From: an uncultured Collinsella sp.
GTDB lineage: Bacteria > Actinomycetota > Coriobacteriia > Coriobacteriales > Coriobacteriaceae
Direction: 5' to 3'
Assembly (NCBI GenBank): GCA_934646965.1
Contig: CAKUEZ010000037.1
Span: forward strand, 1 to 17,815
Length of the DNA: 17,815 bases
How positions within the stretch are numbered: position 1 is the stretch's first letter; the number at the start of each line of letters is the position of its first letter. Made by a program: the position numbers and the translations under genes. The notes beneath the pieces are model-generated. The model was not told where the DNA came from. It did no database searches and worked only from the letters and a program-made list of their open reading frames with translations. Positions 1 to 7,109 of the stretch are shown here, in pieces.

Positions 1-10
1 ATAACCCCCG

Positions 11-1036
11 CTAGTTGAGGCGCTCCACAAAGAAATCTGCCATGGAGAGGAACAGCTCGCGCGCGTGCGGGTCGAGCTGGACGTCCTCGATGGCCGCCTT
101 GGCCTTAGCGGTCAGGTCGAGCGCGTAGGCGTGGGCATAATCGATGGAGCCGGTCTCCTGGAAGATCTCCACAGCGCGCGCGAGCTGCGCGGGATCCTCG
201 GTGCCCGAGGAGAGAATGGCCTCGACCTCGTCGTGATAGCGCTCGTCAGAGAGGGCGTGCACGGCGACGAGCGTGCGCTTGCCCTCGGTGATATCGGTGC
301 GGAAGTCCTTGTTGGCGGCTTCCTTGGTGCCAACAAGGTTGAGCAGATCGTCTTGAATCTGAAAGGCTAGACCCGTGTGCAGGCCAAAGGCGCGAAGCGC
401 TTCGATCTGCTCTTCGCTGCCGCCACCGATAATGGCTCCGGCGGCAAGCGGCGTCGCTCCGCTGTAAAACGCGGTCTTATGCGTCGCCATGTCCAGGTAA
501 TCATCGACGGAGATGTCGAAGCGCCCGTCGCGGACCCAGCCCAGGTCGAGTGCCTGGCCCTCGATGGTGCGGACAATCATCTCGGTAAGCTCGTGGAGTA
601 CGCGCAGTTTCACGTTCGGCTCGAGCGTGGGGTCGTCGAGGACCGTCTTGGTGACCATGGTGAGTGCCAAGTCACCGCAGTTGATGGCAAGCCCCGTGCC
701 CTCGGTGAGGTGCATGCAGGGCTTGCCACGGCGCAGCTGCCCGTTATCGGCGATGTCGTCGTGGATCAGCGCACCCGACTGGAAGTGCTCGATGGCCGCC
801 GCGGCACTGCGGGCGCTCTCAAAGGTGCCACCCACGGCGGTGGCGGCGAGCATGCAGATGAGCGGGCGGTGACGCTTGCCGGCGTTGGCTGTAAATGCCG
901 AGAGCGGGGCGTACAGGTAGCGCTCGATATCGGCAGAGGTTGCCTGTCCGTCAAAGAACGTGGCCAGATAGTCGTTAATCTGGTCGAAGTGCTGGGCTAA
1001 AAAGCTGGTAAACGGACTGGACACGGGTTCTCGCAT
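11..1036 (-). CDS. Polyprenyl diphosphate synthase (trans-isoprenyl diphosphate synthase family)
   Basis: 341 aa, the usual length for this cytosolic family, which adds isopentenyl diphosphate units to an allylic diphosphate and makes precursors of quinones or lipid carriers. Visible motifs in order: GKRHRP at residues 53-58, the first Asp-rich motif DDIAD at 93-97 followed by LRRGKP at 101-106, GQALDL at 160-165, the second Asp-rich region QDDLLN at 228-233, and GKRT at 252-255. The second motif is DDLLN rather than the usual DDxxD, so its last metal-binding Asp is replaced by Asn. Small residues (Gly88, Ala89) four and five positions before the first motif would allow a medium or long chain; product length is inference. 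ATG at 1036 has only a weak purine-rich AAGAAAGA ribosome site. It lies 113 bases downstream of the PTS fusion gene on the same strand and no strong terminator separates them, so partial co-transcription is possible. Family call is firm; exact product is not. Confidence 0.93.
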   Translation of the reverse strand: MREPVSSPFTSFLAQHFDQINDYLATFFDGQATSADIERYLYAPLSAFTANAGKRHRPLICMLAATAVGGTFESARSAAAAIEHFQSGALIHDDIADNGQLRRGKPCMHLTEGTGLAINCGDLALTMVTKTVLDDPTLEPNVKLRVLHELTEMIVRTIEGQALDLGWVRDGRFDISVDDYLDMATHKTAFYSGATPLAAGAIIGGGSEEQIEALRAFGLHTGLAFQIQDDLLNLVGTKEAANKDFRTDITEGKRTLVAVHALSDERYHDEVEAILSSGTEDPAQLARAVEIFQETGSIDYAHAYALDLTAKAKAAIEDVQLDPHARELFLSMADFFVERLN

Positions 1037-1092
1037 TCTTTCTTAGGTTGCATCGTTGCGGTGTGCAGATACCATATTGCCACATTGGAGTT

Positions 1093-1146
1093 GCCGGCGC
1101 GTCTGTTTTGGCGATTTGGGGAAACGGGACGCGTACGCGTGCCGGC
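1093..1146 (-). repeat. Imperfect inverted repeat between PTS gene and polyprenyl synthase gene
   Basis: GCCGGCGCGT (1093-1102) pairs with ACGC-gt-GCCGGC (1135-1146), ten pairs with a two-base bulge and a 32-base loop. The loop and right arm include the perfect 12-bp palindrome ACGCGTACGCGT at 1129-1140. No T-run follows on the minus strand, so it is not a convincing intrinsic terminator; it may be an attenuating or mRNA-protecting hairpin. Function unknown. Confidence 0.4.
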
Positions 1147-1149
1147 TGC

Positions 1150-3600
1150 TTATATAAGCCTAAAGTGCTCGAGCGCCTTGACGACGCCATCTTTGTCGAC
1201 CGAGTCGGTGATGTAGTCGGCGCGCTTTTTGAGATAGTCCGGCGCATTGCCCATGGCGATACCGACATCGACGGCGTTCATCAGCGAGATGTCATTGCTG
1301 GCATCACCGATGCCATACACCGTTCCGTGGTTGGGGTCGAGAGCGTCGAGTACGGACTGGATACCCTCGCGCTTGGTACATTCGCGAGGCGAAATCTCGG
1401 TCACTTCGAGCTCGAGCTCGTTAAAGCAAAGCAGCGGCTCAAACGCTTGATCCTGAGCGATGCGGTTGGCAAGCGACGTGGACATTAAGATCTTGTAGGC
1501 GCTGTAATGTTGCAGCTGCGTAATTGCATCGCCCACGGTGCGGGCGTATCCGGGGGCGTTGGGCGCATCGGCACCCATGCGAACGACGCCATTGAGTCCC
1601 TCAAAACGAATCACTTCGTCCGATTGCTCAAGAATGGGAGCAAGGCGCTGCAGCATACCGGGCGTCATCGCCAAATCGCGGATCACGTGTCCCTCAAGTT
1701 CGACATAGCCACCCGCGAGGCAGACGATGCCGGTCCAGGGCAGCTCGAGCAGCTTGGGATGGATGCAGCTCAGCGTGCGCCCTGTGCAGATAAACGCCAT
1801 ATTGCCCTTGGCGACAAAATCACGGATGGCTTGCGAGACCGCTTCATTGGGATAGGGGGAGAGGTCCCGCTCGTCTTCGGGAAGGTCTTGGGCGAGCCTG
1901 GGATCTTGCCAGGCGAGCGTTCCGTCGATATCGAAGAAGCAGATATCGCTGCGCTTATGGGCTGCGCTGGCGGCAGGGGAGGCCGAGGTGGTGGGCACAA
2001 ATCCCGGCTCGAGGCCCATGATCTGGTCAAAATGCTCTTTAACGCGGGGAACGGAGATGCCGATAATCACCTGGGCGGTCTTGCCCGTAATGATGAGGCC
2101 CTTGGCGCCCACCGCGACAAACGACGCGTTATCTGCAACGATGGAAGGGTCTGCGACCTCGACGCGCAGGCGCGTGGCGCAGTTGGTTGCGCCCACGATA
2201 TTACCAACGCCACCTAAAAGCTGAATTATCCGCTCAGCGAGGACGTGATCTTGATCGGATCGAATACTGACCTCGTCATTGGGAGATTGCTCTTTGGCAA
2301 AGCCGCTTCCCGTTAAACGATCGATTGCCGCGCGATTGGAGGCATGATCCTCGCGGCCCGGCGTCTTAAGGTCATAGACCAAGATGAGTGTTCGAAAACT
2401 AACAAAAAAGATGAGGCTAAAGGCAAGGCCGATACCGAGCGCCAAAAGGTAGGAGCCGGCATGCATTCGCATGAGTGGGATGAAGTTGAAGGCCGTCATT
2501 TCCATGAGACCGCCCGAGAAGATGCCGACGATACCGAAGAGATTCATGGTCATGGCAAGGCAGGAGGATAGGACGGCGTAGAGCAAAAAGAGTCCAGGAT
2601 AGGTGAACATAAAGAGAAACTCGAGCGGCTCTGTGACACCGCAGACCACCGAGGCGACGATGGCGGGCAAAAGGATGACCTTAAGGCCGGCGCGGCGTTC
2701 GGGTTTGGCGGTGAAATAGAATGCTGCCGCGATGGCGGGAAGGCCAAAGAGCTTGCCCCAGCCGGTGGCGGTAAAACCTGCCCAGGGCGCAAGTTCATTT
2801 AAAGGGCGCGTGCTATGGGAGAGAATGGGGAGCAGGTTGGTCCACGTGGCGTAAATACCGTCGTGAATGACCAGATTGTCGTAATAGATGGGCATATAGA
2901 GCAGGTGGTGCAGCCCCATGGGCTCGAGTGCTCGCTCCAAAAACACAAAGATGCCCACGCCGAAGGGGCCGACGCCCGCAAGTGCGTGGCGCAGCGTTTC
3001 GGTCACAGCGTATGCGAAGGGCACGATGGCGGCCGAGATGGCGGCAAGGGCAAACACGGCAAAAAAGCTGATGAGGTAGACCAACGAGGAACCCGAGAAG
3101 GTGCCGAGCCAATCGGGAACCTTGGCATCGTAGAAGCGGTCATGGATGGCGACGACGGTTGCCGATACCGCCAACGGGCCGATAATGCCGGTGTCGAGCG
3201 TCTTGATGCCGTCGATGACGGTGATACCGCTGGCGGGGGTCAAAGATGATGGATACTTAAGCCCAAGGTTGTCTCCGCTCAGCTTAATGATCTCGCTCAA
3301 AAAGAAGCAATAGGCAAAATAGGCCACGAGCGCCTCGAGGCAGCAGCGTGCCGGTTGCTTTTGGGCAAGACCGATAGGCAGCGCTACGGCAAAAAGGAGC
3401 GGGAGACGTTTAAAGACCGTCCACGAGCCGCGTTGGATGATGGTCCAGAAAACGTACCAAGGGGTTCCGTATACGGCGAGGTCACCGACGATGTCTACGG
3501 TCGTGGCGAGGGCGGAGATGCCGACCATGAGGCCTGATATAGAAAACAACATGGCGGGCGCGAACATGGCTCCGCCAAAACGTTGGATTTTCTGCAGCAT
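1150..3600 (-). CDS. PTS alpha-glucoside-type EIICB permease fused to a C-terminal HAD (Cof/IIB-type) phosphatase
   Basis: 816 aa membrane protein with three parts. Residues 1-410 are a PTS EIIC of the glucose/maltose superfamily: the start MLQKIQRFGGAMF is typical of alpha-glucoside EIICB proteins, many hydrophobic segments follow, and GVTEPLEF is at 321-328. Residues about 450-530 are an EIIB domain with phosphorylated Cys474 in the motif NCATRLR. After an Ala/Ser/Pro linker (about 533-548), residues 550-816 are a complete HAD hydrolase: DIDGTLA with nucleophile Asp557 and Asp559, Thr606 in CTGRT, Lys743, and GDASND with Asp766/Asp770. The permease would import and phosphorylate a sugar; the fused phosphatase could then remove that phosphate (inference). 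No EIIA domain and no GH4 or GH13 phospho-glycosidase is present here. ATG at 3600 is chosen because GGAAGG lies six bases upstream; an in-frame TTG at 3636 lacks a ribosome site. Divergent from the gntR gene, with an operator-like site in the promoter. Confidence 0.93.
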   Translation of the reverse strand: MLQKIQRFGGAMFAPAMLFSISGLMVGISALATTVDIVGDLAVYGTPWYVFWTIIQRGSWTVFKRLPLLFAVALPIGLAQKQPARCCLEALVAYFAYCFFLSEIIKLSGDNLGLKYPSSLTPASGITVIDGIKTLDTGIIGPLAVSATVVAIHDRFYDAKVPDWLGTFSGSSLVYLISFFAVFALAAISAAIVPFAYAVTETLRHALAGVGPFGVGIFVFLERALEPMGLHHLLYMPIYYDNLVIHDGIYATWTNLLPILSHSTRPLNELAPWAGFTATGWGKLFGLPAIAAAFYFTAKPERRAGLKVILLPAIVASVVCGVTEPLEFLFMFTYPGLFLLYAVLSSCLAMTMNLFGIVGIFSGGLMEMTAFNFIPLMRMHAGSYLLALGIGLAFSLIFFVSFRTLILVYDLKTPGREDHASNRAAIDRLTGSGFAKEQSPNDEVSIRSDQDHVLAERIIQLLGGVGNIVGATNCATRLRVEVADPSIVADNASFVAVGAKGLIITGKTAQVIIGISVPRVKEHFDQIMGLEPGFVPTTSASPAASAAHKRSDICFFDIDGTLAWQDPRLAQDLPEDERDLSPYPNEAVSQAIRDFVAKGNMAFICTGRTLSCIHPKLLELPWTGIVCLAGGYVELEGHVIRDLAMTPGMLQRLAPILEQSDEVIRFEGLNGVVRMGADAPNAPGYARTVGDAITQLQHYSAYKILMSTSLANRIAQDQAFEPLLCFNELELEVTEISPRECTKREGIQSVLDALDPNHGTVYGIGDASNDISLMNAVDVGIAMGNAPDYLKKRADYITDSVDKDGVVKALEHFRLI

Positions 3601-3638
3601 AATATGCCTTCCGGATGCAACATGCTGTGCGAGCAAGA

Positions 3639-3663
3639 ACGTTTAAACAATGAACTCATTGTA
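3639..3663 (-). promoter_or_regulatory. Putative -10 element and GntR operator for the PTS fusion gene
   Basis: On the minus strand TACAAT (3658-3663) is a good -10 hexamer; no convincing -35 is visible. Immediately downstream is TTGTTTAAACGT (3639-3650), containing the GTTTAAAC core also found upstream of gntR and malQ, so a repressor bound here would cover the transcription start. A dyad ACAATG-aact-CATTGT (3647-3662) overlaps the -10. Operator assignment is inference from recurrence of the motif. Confidence 0.5.
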
Positions 3664-3760
3664 GAGGACTGGCTGCTTGCCGCATTGACGGTTTTGATTC
3701 GGTCCGATTTGGGTTTCGGGGGAACCGTCGACGGTAAATAATCCGTGCTTTACCGATAAT

Positions 3761-3791
3761 CGGTTTAAACAACCCAAAGAAATGCTATCGT
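3761..3791 (+). promoter_or_regulatory. Putative promoter and autoregulatory operator of the gntR gene
   Basis: CGGTTTAAACAA (3761-3772) matches the motif family TTGTTTAAACAA in ten of twelve positions. It overlaps a weak -35 (TTTAAA, 3764-3769), which is 16 bases from TATCGT (3786-3791), preceded by TG as in an extended -10. A second dyad, CGGTAAA/TTTACCG (3732-3738/3749-3755), lies just upstream. GntR/UTRA repressors are commonly autoregulated, which fits this position. Confidence 0.45.
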
Positions 3792-3824
3792 GCCTAGCCA
3801 TACATATTCATTAGAGGTGAAGTC

Positions 3825-4544
3825 ATGCCAAAAGCGATATACGAAGGAATCTACCGAGAAATACGCTCGCGCATCATTAATGGGACCTATGCGTTTCAGG
3901 AGATGCTACCAACCGAAGCTGAGTTGACCGCGGAGTTCGGATGTACTCGCAATACCGTCCGTCGCGCCTTGGGTATGCTGGCCGACGGGATGTTTGTGCA
4001 GCCCATACACGGCAAGGGCGTGCGCGTTATTTGGCTTAAGGGCGAAACCGACATGTTGGGCGCACTCGAAGAGGTTGAGTCGTTTGGCGAGTTCGCAAAA
4101 CGCAACAATGCCGTCGCATCGACCGAGGTCAAGTCTTTTGAACATTTGATTTGCACTGAGCAACTTTCTCGTCGCCTGGGCTTTAAGGTGGGCGAGGAGC
4201 TGATTCGCGTGGTGCGTGTCCGAAGCCTCAACGGCAGTGCTCGCCAGGTGGACCACGGCTACTTTTTGGAGTCGATCGCCAAGGGCCTGACGCCCGAGGT
4301 CGCCGAGAAGTCTATCTACGACTATCTGGAGCACAAGCGCGGCATCAAAGTGATGGCGAGCCGCCGTACGGTGAGTGTCGAGCTCGCCAACGATGAGGAT
4401 TGCAGCTATCTTGACCTTGGCAAATACAACTGTGTCGCCGTCATGGAGAGCCAGTCGTACACCTCGGACGGCATCTTGTTCGAGGTCACGCATGCCCGCA
4501 CGCATCCTGAGATCTTCCACTACCGCGTCAACTCCAAGCGATAG
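3825..4544 (+). CDS. GntR-family transcriptional regulator with UTRA ligand-binding domain
   Basis: 239 aa, normal for the HutC/TreR-type branch of the GntR family. Residues 1-70 form the winged helix-turn-helix, with the signature LPTEAELTAEFGCTRNTVRRAL-like segment at about 28-50 and the wing GKGVRV near 63-68. Residues about 85-235 are the UTRA effector domain, including a VRVRSLNG strand and a C-terminal FEVTHARTHPE segment. In TreR-like members the effector is often a sugar phosphate, which would suit a regulator next to a PTS gene. AGAGGTGA five bases before ATG 3825 is the ribosome site. It sits between the divergent PTS fusion gene and the ABC importer operon. Similar palindromes at both promoters and at malQ suggest it represses an alpha-glucoside/maltodextrin regulon. 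Family call firm, effector unknown. Confidence 0.93.
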   Translation: MPKAIYEGIYREIRSRIINGTYAFQEMLPTEAELTAEFGCTRNTVRRALGMLADGMFVQPIHGKGVRVIWLKGETDMLGALEEVESFGEFAKRNNAVASTEVKSFEHLICTEQLSRRLGFKVGEELIRVVRVRSLNGSARQVDHGYFLESIAKGLTPEVAEKSIYDYLEHKRGIKVMASRRTVSVELANDEDCSYLDLGKYNCVAVMESQSYTSDGILFEVTHARTHPEIFHYRVNSKR

Positions 4545-4586
4545 CCGGCTAGCTCGCAGCCTGACGAGACTCATGCCCTCAAAGTG

Positions 4587-4637
4587 AAAACGCCCGGTCA
4601 AACCGACGATGCATCGGCTTGACCGGGCGTTTTCTCT
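4587..4637 (+). terminator. Intrinsic terminator after gntR
   Basis: A perfect 15-bp stem, AAAACGCCCGGTCAA (4587-4601) with TTGACCGGGCGTTTT (4619-4633), is followed by CTCTG; the T-run is part of the stem end. Inner CCGA/TCGG pairs can extend the helix. The A-run on the left arm would also let it work in reverse. Confidence 0.85.
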
Positions 4638-4655
4638 GCATTCGATAACAAATAA

Positions 4656-4667
4656 TTGTTTATACAA
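4656..4667. promoter_or_regulatory. Upstream operator-like palindrome of the ABC operon
   Basis: TTGTTTATACAA has 5-bp complementary ends (TTGT..ACAA) and fits the pattern TTGTNTANACAA that I recall for TreR-type repressors. It lies 75 bases upstream of the second site at 4731-4742, spacing compatible with looping. Just downstream is an 11-bp dyad ACTTGTCAAGT (4669-4679). Binding is inferred, not shown. Confidence 0.5.
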
Positions 4668-4730
4668 AACTTGTCAAGTATTAAGTTGAAATTACCGTTC
4701 ACCGAAGGTTTTCTACCGCTCTAGTAATAC

Positions 4731-4766
4731 TTGTTCAAACAACTAGCGAAAAAGCGTATTGTACAA
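4731..4766 (+). promoter_or_regulatory. Putative ABC-operon promoter with overlapping operator
   Basis: TTGTTCAAACAA (4731-4742) has perfect TTGTT/AACAA arms around a CA centre. It overlaps a weak -35 TTCAAA (4734-4739), 17 bases from TATTGT (4757-4762). TTGTACAA (4759-4766), an 8-bp palindrome with the same half-sites, follows. This gives a leader of about 80 bases before the binding-protein gene. The hexamers are only four-of-six matches; the operator is the better part of this call. Confidence 0.42.
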
Positions 4767-4776
4767 ATTAGCAAAA

Positions 4777-4827
4777 GGGGCTCAGTCCCCAAGCCAATCT
4801 CCGAAGGCGGCGACAGAGGGTGTCGCC
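4777..4827 (+). other. Leader hairpins of the ABC operon
   Basis: Two small hairpins lie in the presumed 5' leader: GGGG-ctcagt-CCCC (4777-4790) and GGCGACA-gaggg-TGTCGCC (4809-4827). No T-run follows either and neither covers the ribosome site, so they may simply stabilise the highly expressed mRNA. Confidence 0.35.
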
Positions 4828-4850
4828 ACGGTGTGAAAGGGTGGATTGTA

Positions 4851-6167
4851 ATGAAGAACGAAATGAGCAGAAGGCAGTTCCTGGGCTTCGCTGGTTCCGC
4901 GGCTGCGGTTCTTGGTCTGGGTCTCGTGGGTTGCGGCGGTTCTGCCGGCTCCGGCTCCTCTGCTTCTGGTGACGCTGCCGAGGTCTACTTCCTCCAATTT
5001 AAGCCCGAGGTCGACAAGGAGTGGAAGGAGATCGCCAAGGCGTACAAGAAGGAGAAGGGCGTCGAGGTCAAGATTGTGACCGCCGCCTCCAACACCTACG
5101 AGGAGAAGCTCAAGTCTGAGATGTCCAAGAGCTCCGCTCCGACGCTGTTCCAGGTCAACGGCCCCACCGGCCTTAAGAACTGGAAGGACTACTGCGCCGA
5201 TCTTTCCGACACCAAGCTCCGCGGTGAGCTCATCGACGACTCCCTGGCGCTGCAGTCCGACGGCAAGGATCTGGGTATCGACTGGGTTCAGGAGAGCTAC
5301 GGCATCATCTACAACAAGGAGCTCCTCGAGAAGGCCGGCTACAAGGCCGAGGACATCAACTCCTTCGACAAGCTGAAGGCTTGCGCCGATGACATCCAGG
5401 CCCGCAAGGACGAGCTCGGCGTTGACGGTGCCTTCACTTCCGCCGGTATGGATGACTCCTCCAGCTGGCGCTACACCACCCACCTCGCCAACCTCCCGCT
5501 CTACTACGAGTTCGAGAAGGAGCACAACCAGGAGGACGACGAGATCAAGGGCGAGTATCTCGATAACTTTAAGCAGATCTTCGACCTGTATATCACCGAC
5601 TCCACCTGCGATCCTTCGCAGCTTGCCTCCAAGACCGGTGACGACGCCACCAACGAGTTCGCAACCGGCAAGGCCGTCTTCTACCAGAACGGCTCTTGGG
5701 CCTACGCCGACCTCACCAAGGCCGGTATGACCGACGACCAGCTCGGCATGCTGCCGATCTACATCGGCGTCGACGGCGAGGAGAACCAGGGCCTGTGCTC
5801 CGGCGGCGAGAACTACTGGTGCGTCAGCTCCCAGGCTTCCGAGGATGCCCAGAAGGCCACCGAGGACTTCATGTATTGGTGCGTCACTTCTGACACCGCC
5901 ACCAGCATCATCGCTGACAAGATGGGTCTGACCGCCCCGTTCAAGAGCGCTAAGGAGACCACCAACGTTTTCTCTCAGCAGGCCGTTGCTATGGCCAAGG
6001 ACGGCAAGAAGACCGTCGCTTGGGACTTCGTCTACATCCCCTCTGAGGAGTGGAAGAAGAACCTCAAGCAGGCTCTGATCGCCTATGCTGCCGACAACAG
6101 CAAGTGGGACGGCGTCAAGAACGCCTTCGTCGATGGCTGGAAGACCGAGAAGGCCGCTTCCGAGTAA
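4851..6167 (+). CDS. Carbohydrate ABC transporter substrate-binding lipoprotein with twin-arginine signal
   Basis: 438 aa, usual size for family-1 sugar-binding proteins. The N-terminus has a twin-arginine motif SRRQFLGF (residues 6-13), a hydrophobic Ala/Gly/Leu stretch, and a lipobox LVGC with Cys28, so it should be exported folded and anchored as a lipoprotein on the outer face of the membrane. A Gly/Ser-rich linker (29-40) precedes the binding domain. Codon use is strongly biased (AAG, GAG, CTC, TCC), as for a very abundant protein. ATG 4851 is preceded by AAAGGGTGG at a good distance; ATG 4863 is a later option that would still keep the motif. It is first in an operon with two permeases and an ATPase, and a strong hairpin separates it from the permease genes. 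Location next to a GntR regulator, malQ and glgP suggests maltodextrins or related alpha-glucosides; substrate is inferred. Confidence 0.92.
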   Translation: MKNEMSRRQFLGFAGSAAAVLGLGLVGCGGSAGSGSSASGDAAEVYFLQFKPEVDKEWKEIAKAYKKEKGVEVKIVTAASNTYEEKLKSEMSKSSAPTLFQVNGPTGLKNWKDYCADLSDTKLRGELIDDSLALQSDGKDLGIDWVQESYGIIYNKELLEKAGYKAEDINSFDKLKACADDIQARKDELGVDGAFTSAGMDDSSSWRYTTHLANLPLYYEFEKEHNQEDDEIKGEYLDNFKQIFDLYITDSTCDPSQLASKTGDDATNEFATGKAVFYQNGSWAYADLTKAGMTDDQLGMLPIYIGVDGEENQGLCSGGENYWCVSSQASEDAQKATEDFMYWCVTSDTATSIIADKMGLTAPFKSAKETTNVFSQQAVAMAKDGKKTVAWDFVYIPSEEWKKNLKQALIAYAADNSKWDGVKNAFVDGWKTEKAASE

Positions 6168-6198
6168 GCAGTTGCTGCCCAAGCTATCTGATTAGCGA

Positions 6199-6234
6199 CA
6201 GGGGGCGGGCAGACGCAGGTTTGCCCGCCCCCTG
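6199..6234 (+). other. Strong intra-operon hairpin after the binding-protein gene
   Basis: A perfect 13-bp, nearly all-GC stem, CAGGGGGCGGGCA (6199-6211) with TGCCCGCCCCCTG (6222-6234), has a ten-base loop and no following T-run (CATATTGAAAGG). It begins 31 bases after the stop codon at 6167. Such structures after binding-protein genes usually protect the upstream mRNA end and lower downstream expression, giving excess binding protein over permease. Confidence 0.75.
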
Positions 6235-6254
6235 CATATTGAAAGGACCCTTCT

Positions 6255-7109
6255 ATGGGCAAAGCACTCAAGCGCTGGTGGCCGCTCTTTATGCTGCCCA
6301 CGTGCCTGGCGTTTATGATCGGGTTCGTGATCCCCTTTATCCAGGGCTTCTATCTCTCGTTCTGCCAGTTTATTACCATTAACAACGCGCATTTTGTCGG
6401 TATCGAGAACTACGTGCGCGCACTGTCCGATCCGCAGTTTGCCACGTCGTTCTTCTTTACCGTGGCGTTTGCCTTCCTGTCGACGGTGCTCATCAACGTG
6501 ATCGCCCTTGCCATCGCGCAGGCGCTCACCCGCAAGGCGCTCAAGGGCACCAACATCTTCCGTACGATCTTCTTTATGCCTAACCTCATCGGCGGAATCG
6601 TGCTGGGTTACATTTGGCAGATTCTGATCAACTGCCTGCTCTCCAACGTGGGCGCCCAGCTCATCGCCCTTAACTCCGCTGCTGGCTTCTGGGGCCTTAT
6701 CATCCTGACCCTGTGGCAGCAGGTCGGCTACATGATGATCATCTACATCGCCGGTCTGCAGTCCATTCCGTCCGACTACATCGAGGCCGCCAAGGTCGAC
6801 GGCGCCACGGCATGGCAGACGTTTTGGAAGGTTAAGATCCCTAACCTGATGCCGACGATCACCATCTGCCTGTTCCTGTCCATTACCAACGGCTTTAAGC
6901 TGTTCGACCAGAACCTCGCCCTTACCGGTGGCGCCCCGGCGCACTCCACCGAGATGCTCGCCCTGAACATCTACAACACGTTCTATTCGCGTGCTGGTAT
7001 CGCATGGCAGGGCATCGGTCAGGCCAAGGCAGTCATCTTCTGCATCCTGGTCGTCGCCATCTCTATGATTCAGCTTAAGGCCACGAGGTCCAAGGAGGTG
7101 CAGCAGTAA
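6255..7109 (+). CDS. Sugar ABC transporter permease, MalF/MsmF type
   Basis: 284 aa inner-membrane protein with about six hydrophobic segments (for example 12-34, 66-90, 104-125, 146-168, 200-212, 258-274). The EAA motif that docks the ATPase is at about 177-196 (EAAKVDGATAWQTFWKVKIP). GAAAGGAC upstream of ATG 6255 is the ribosome site. Its TAA stop overlaps the next gene's ATG by one base (TAATG), showing translational coupling. It forms one half of the membrane channel for the sugar captured by the upstream lipoprotein. Confidence 0.94.
   Translation: MGKALKRWWPLFMLPTCLAFMIGFVIPFIQGFYLSFCQFITINNAHFVGIENYVRALSDPQFATSFFFTVAFAFLSTVLINVIALAIAQALTRKALKGTNIFRTIFFMPNLIGGIVLGYIWQILINCLLSNVGAQLIALNSAAGFWGLIILTLWQQVGYMMIIYIAGLQSIPSDYIEAAKVDGATAWQTFWKVKIPNLMPTITICLFLSITNGFKLFDQNLALTGGAPAHSTEMLALNIYNTFYSRAGIAWQGIGQAKAVIFCILVVAISMIQLKATRSKEVQQ

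Noticed and set aside
3601..3636. Upstream TTG start for the PTS fusion
   Set aside because: The 12 extra residues are not family-like, TTG has no ribosome site, and ATG 3600 follows GGAAGG and gives the typical MLQKIQRFGGAMF opening.
4777..4827. Riboswitch in the ABC operon leader
   Set aside because: Only two short hairpins are visible, with no known aptamer core, no terminator alternative and no masking of the ribosome site.
4782..6182. Long open frame on the minus strand opposite the binding-protein gene
   Set aside because: It is a composition shadow: the sense strand encodes a clear lipoprotein with strongly biased codons, and the antisense product is a low-complexity Leu/Val/Gly sequence with no recognisable domain.
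6199..6234. Operon-ending terminator after the binding-protein gene
   Set aside because: The stem is strong but no T-run follows and the permease genes continue in the same direction with tight spacing, so it is treated as an intra-operon stabiliser.
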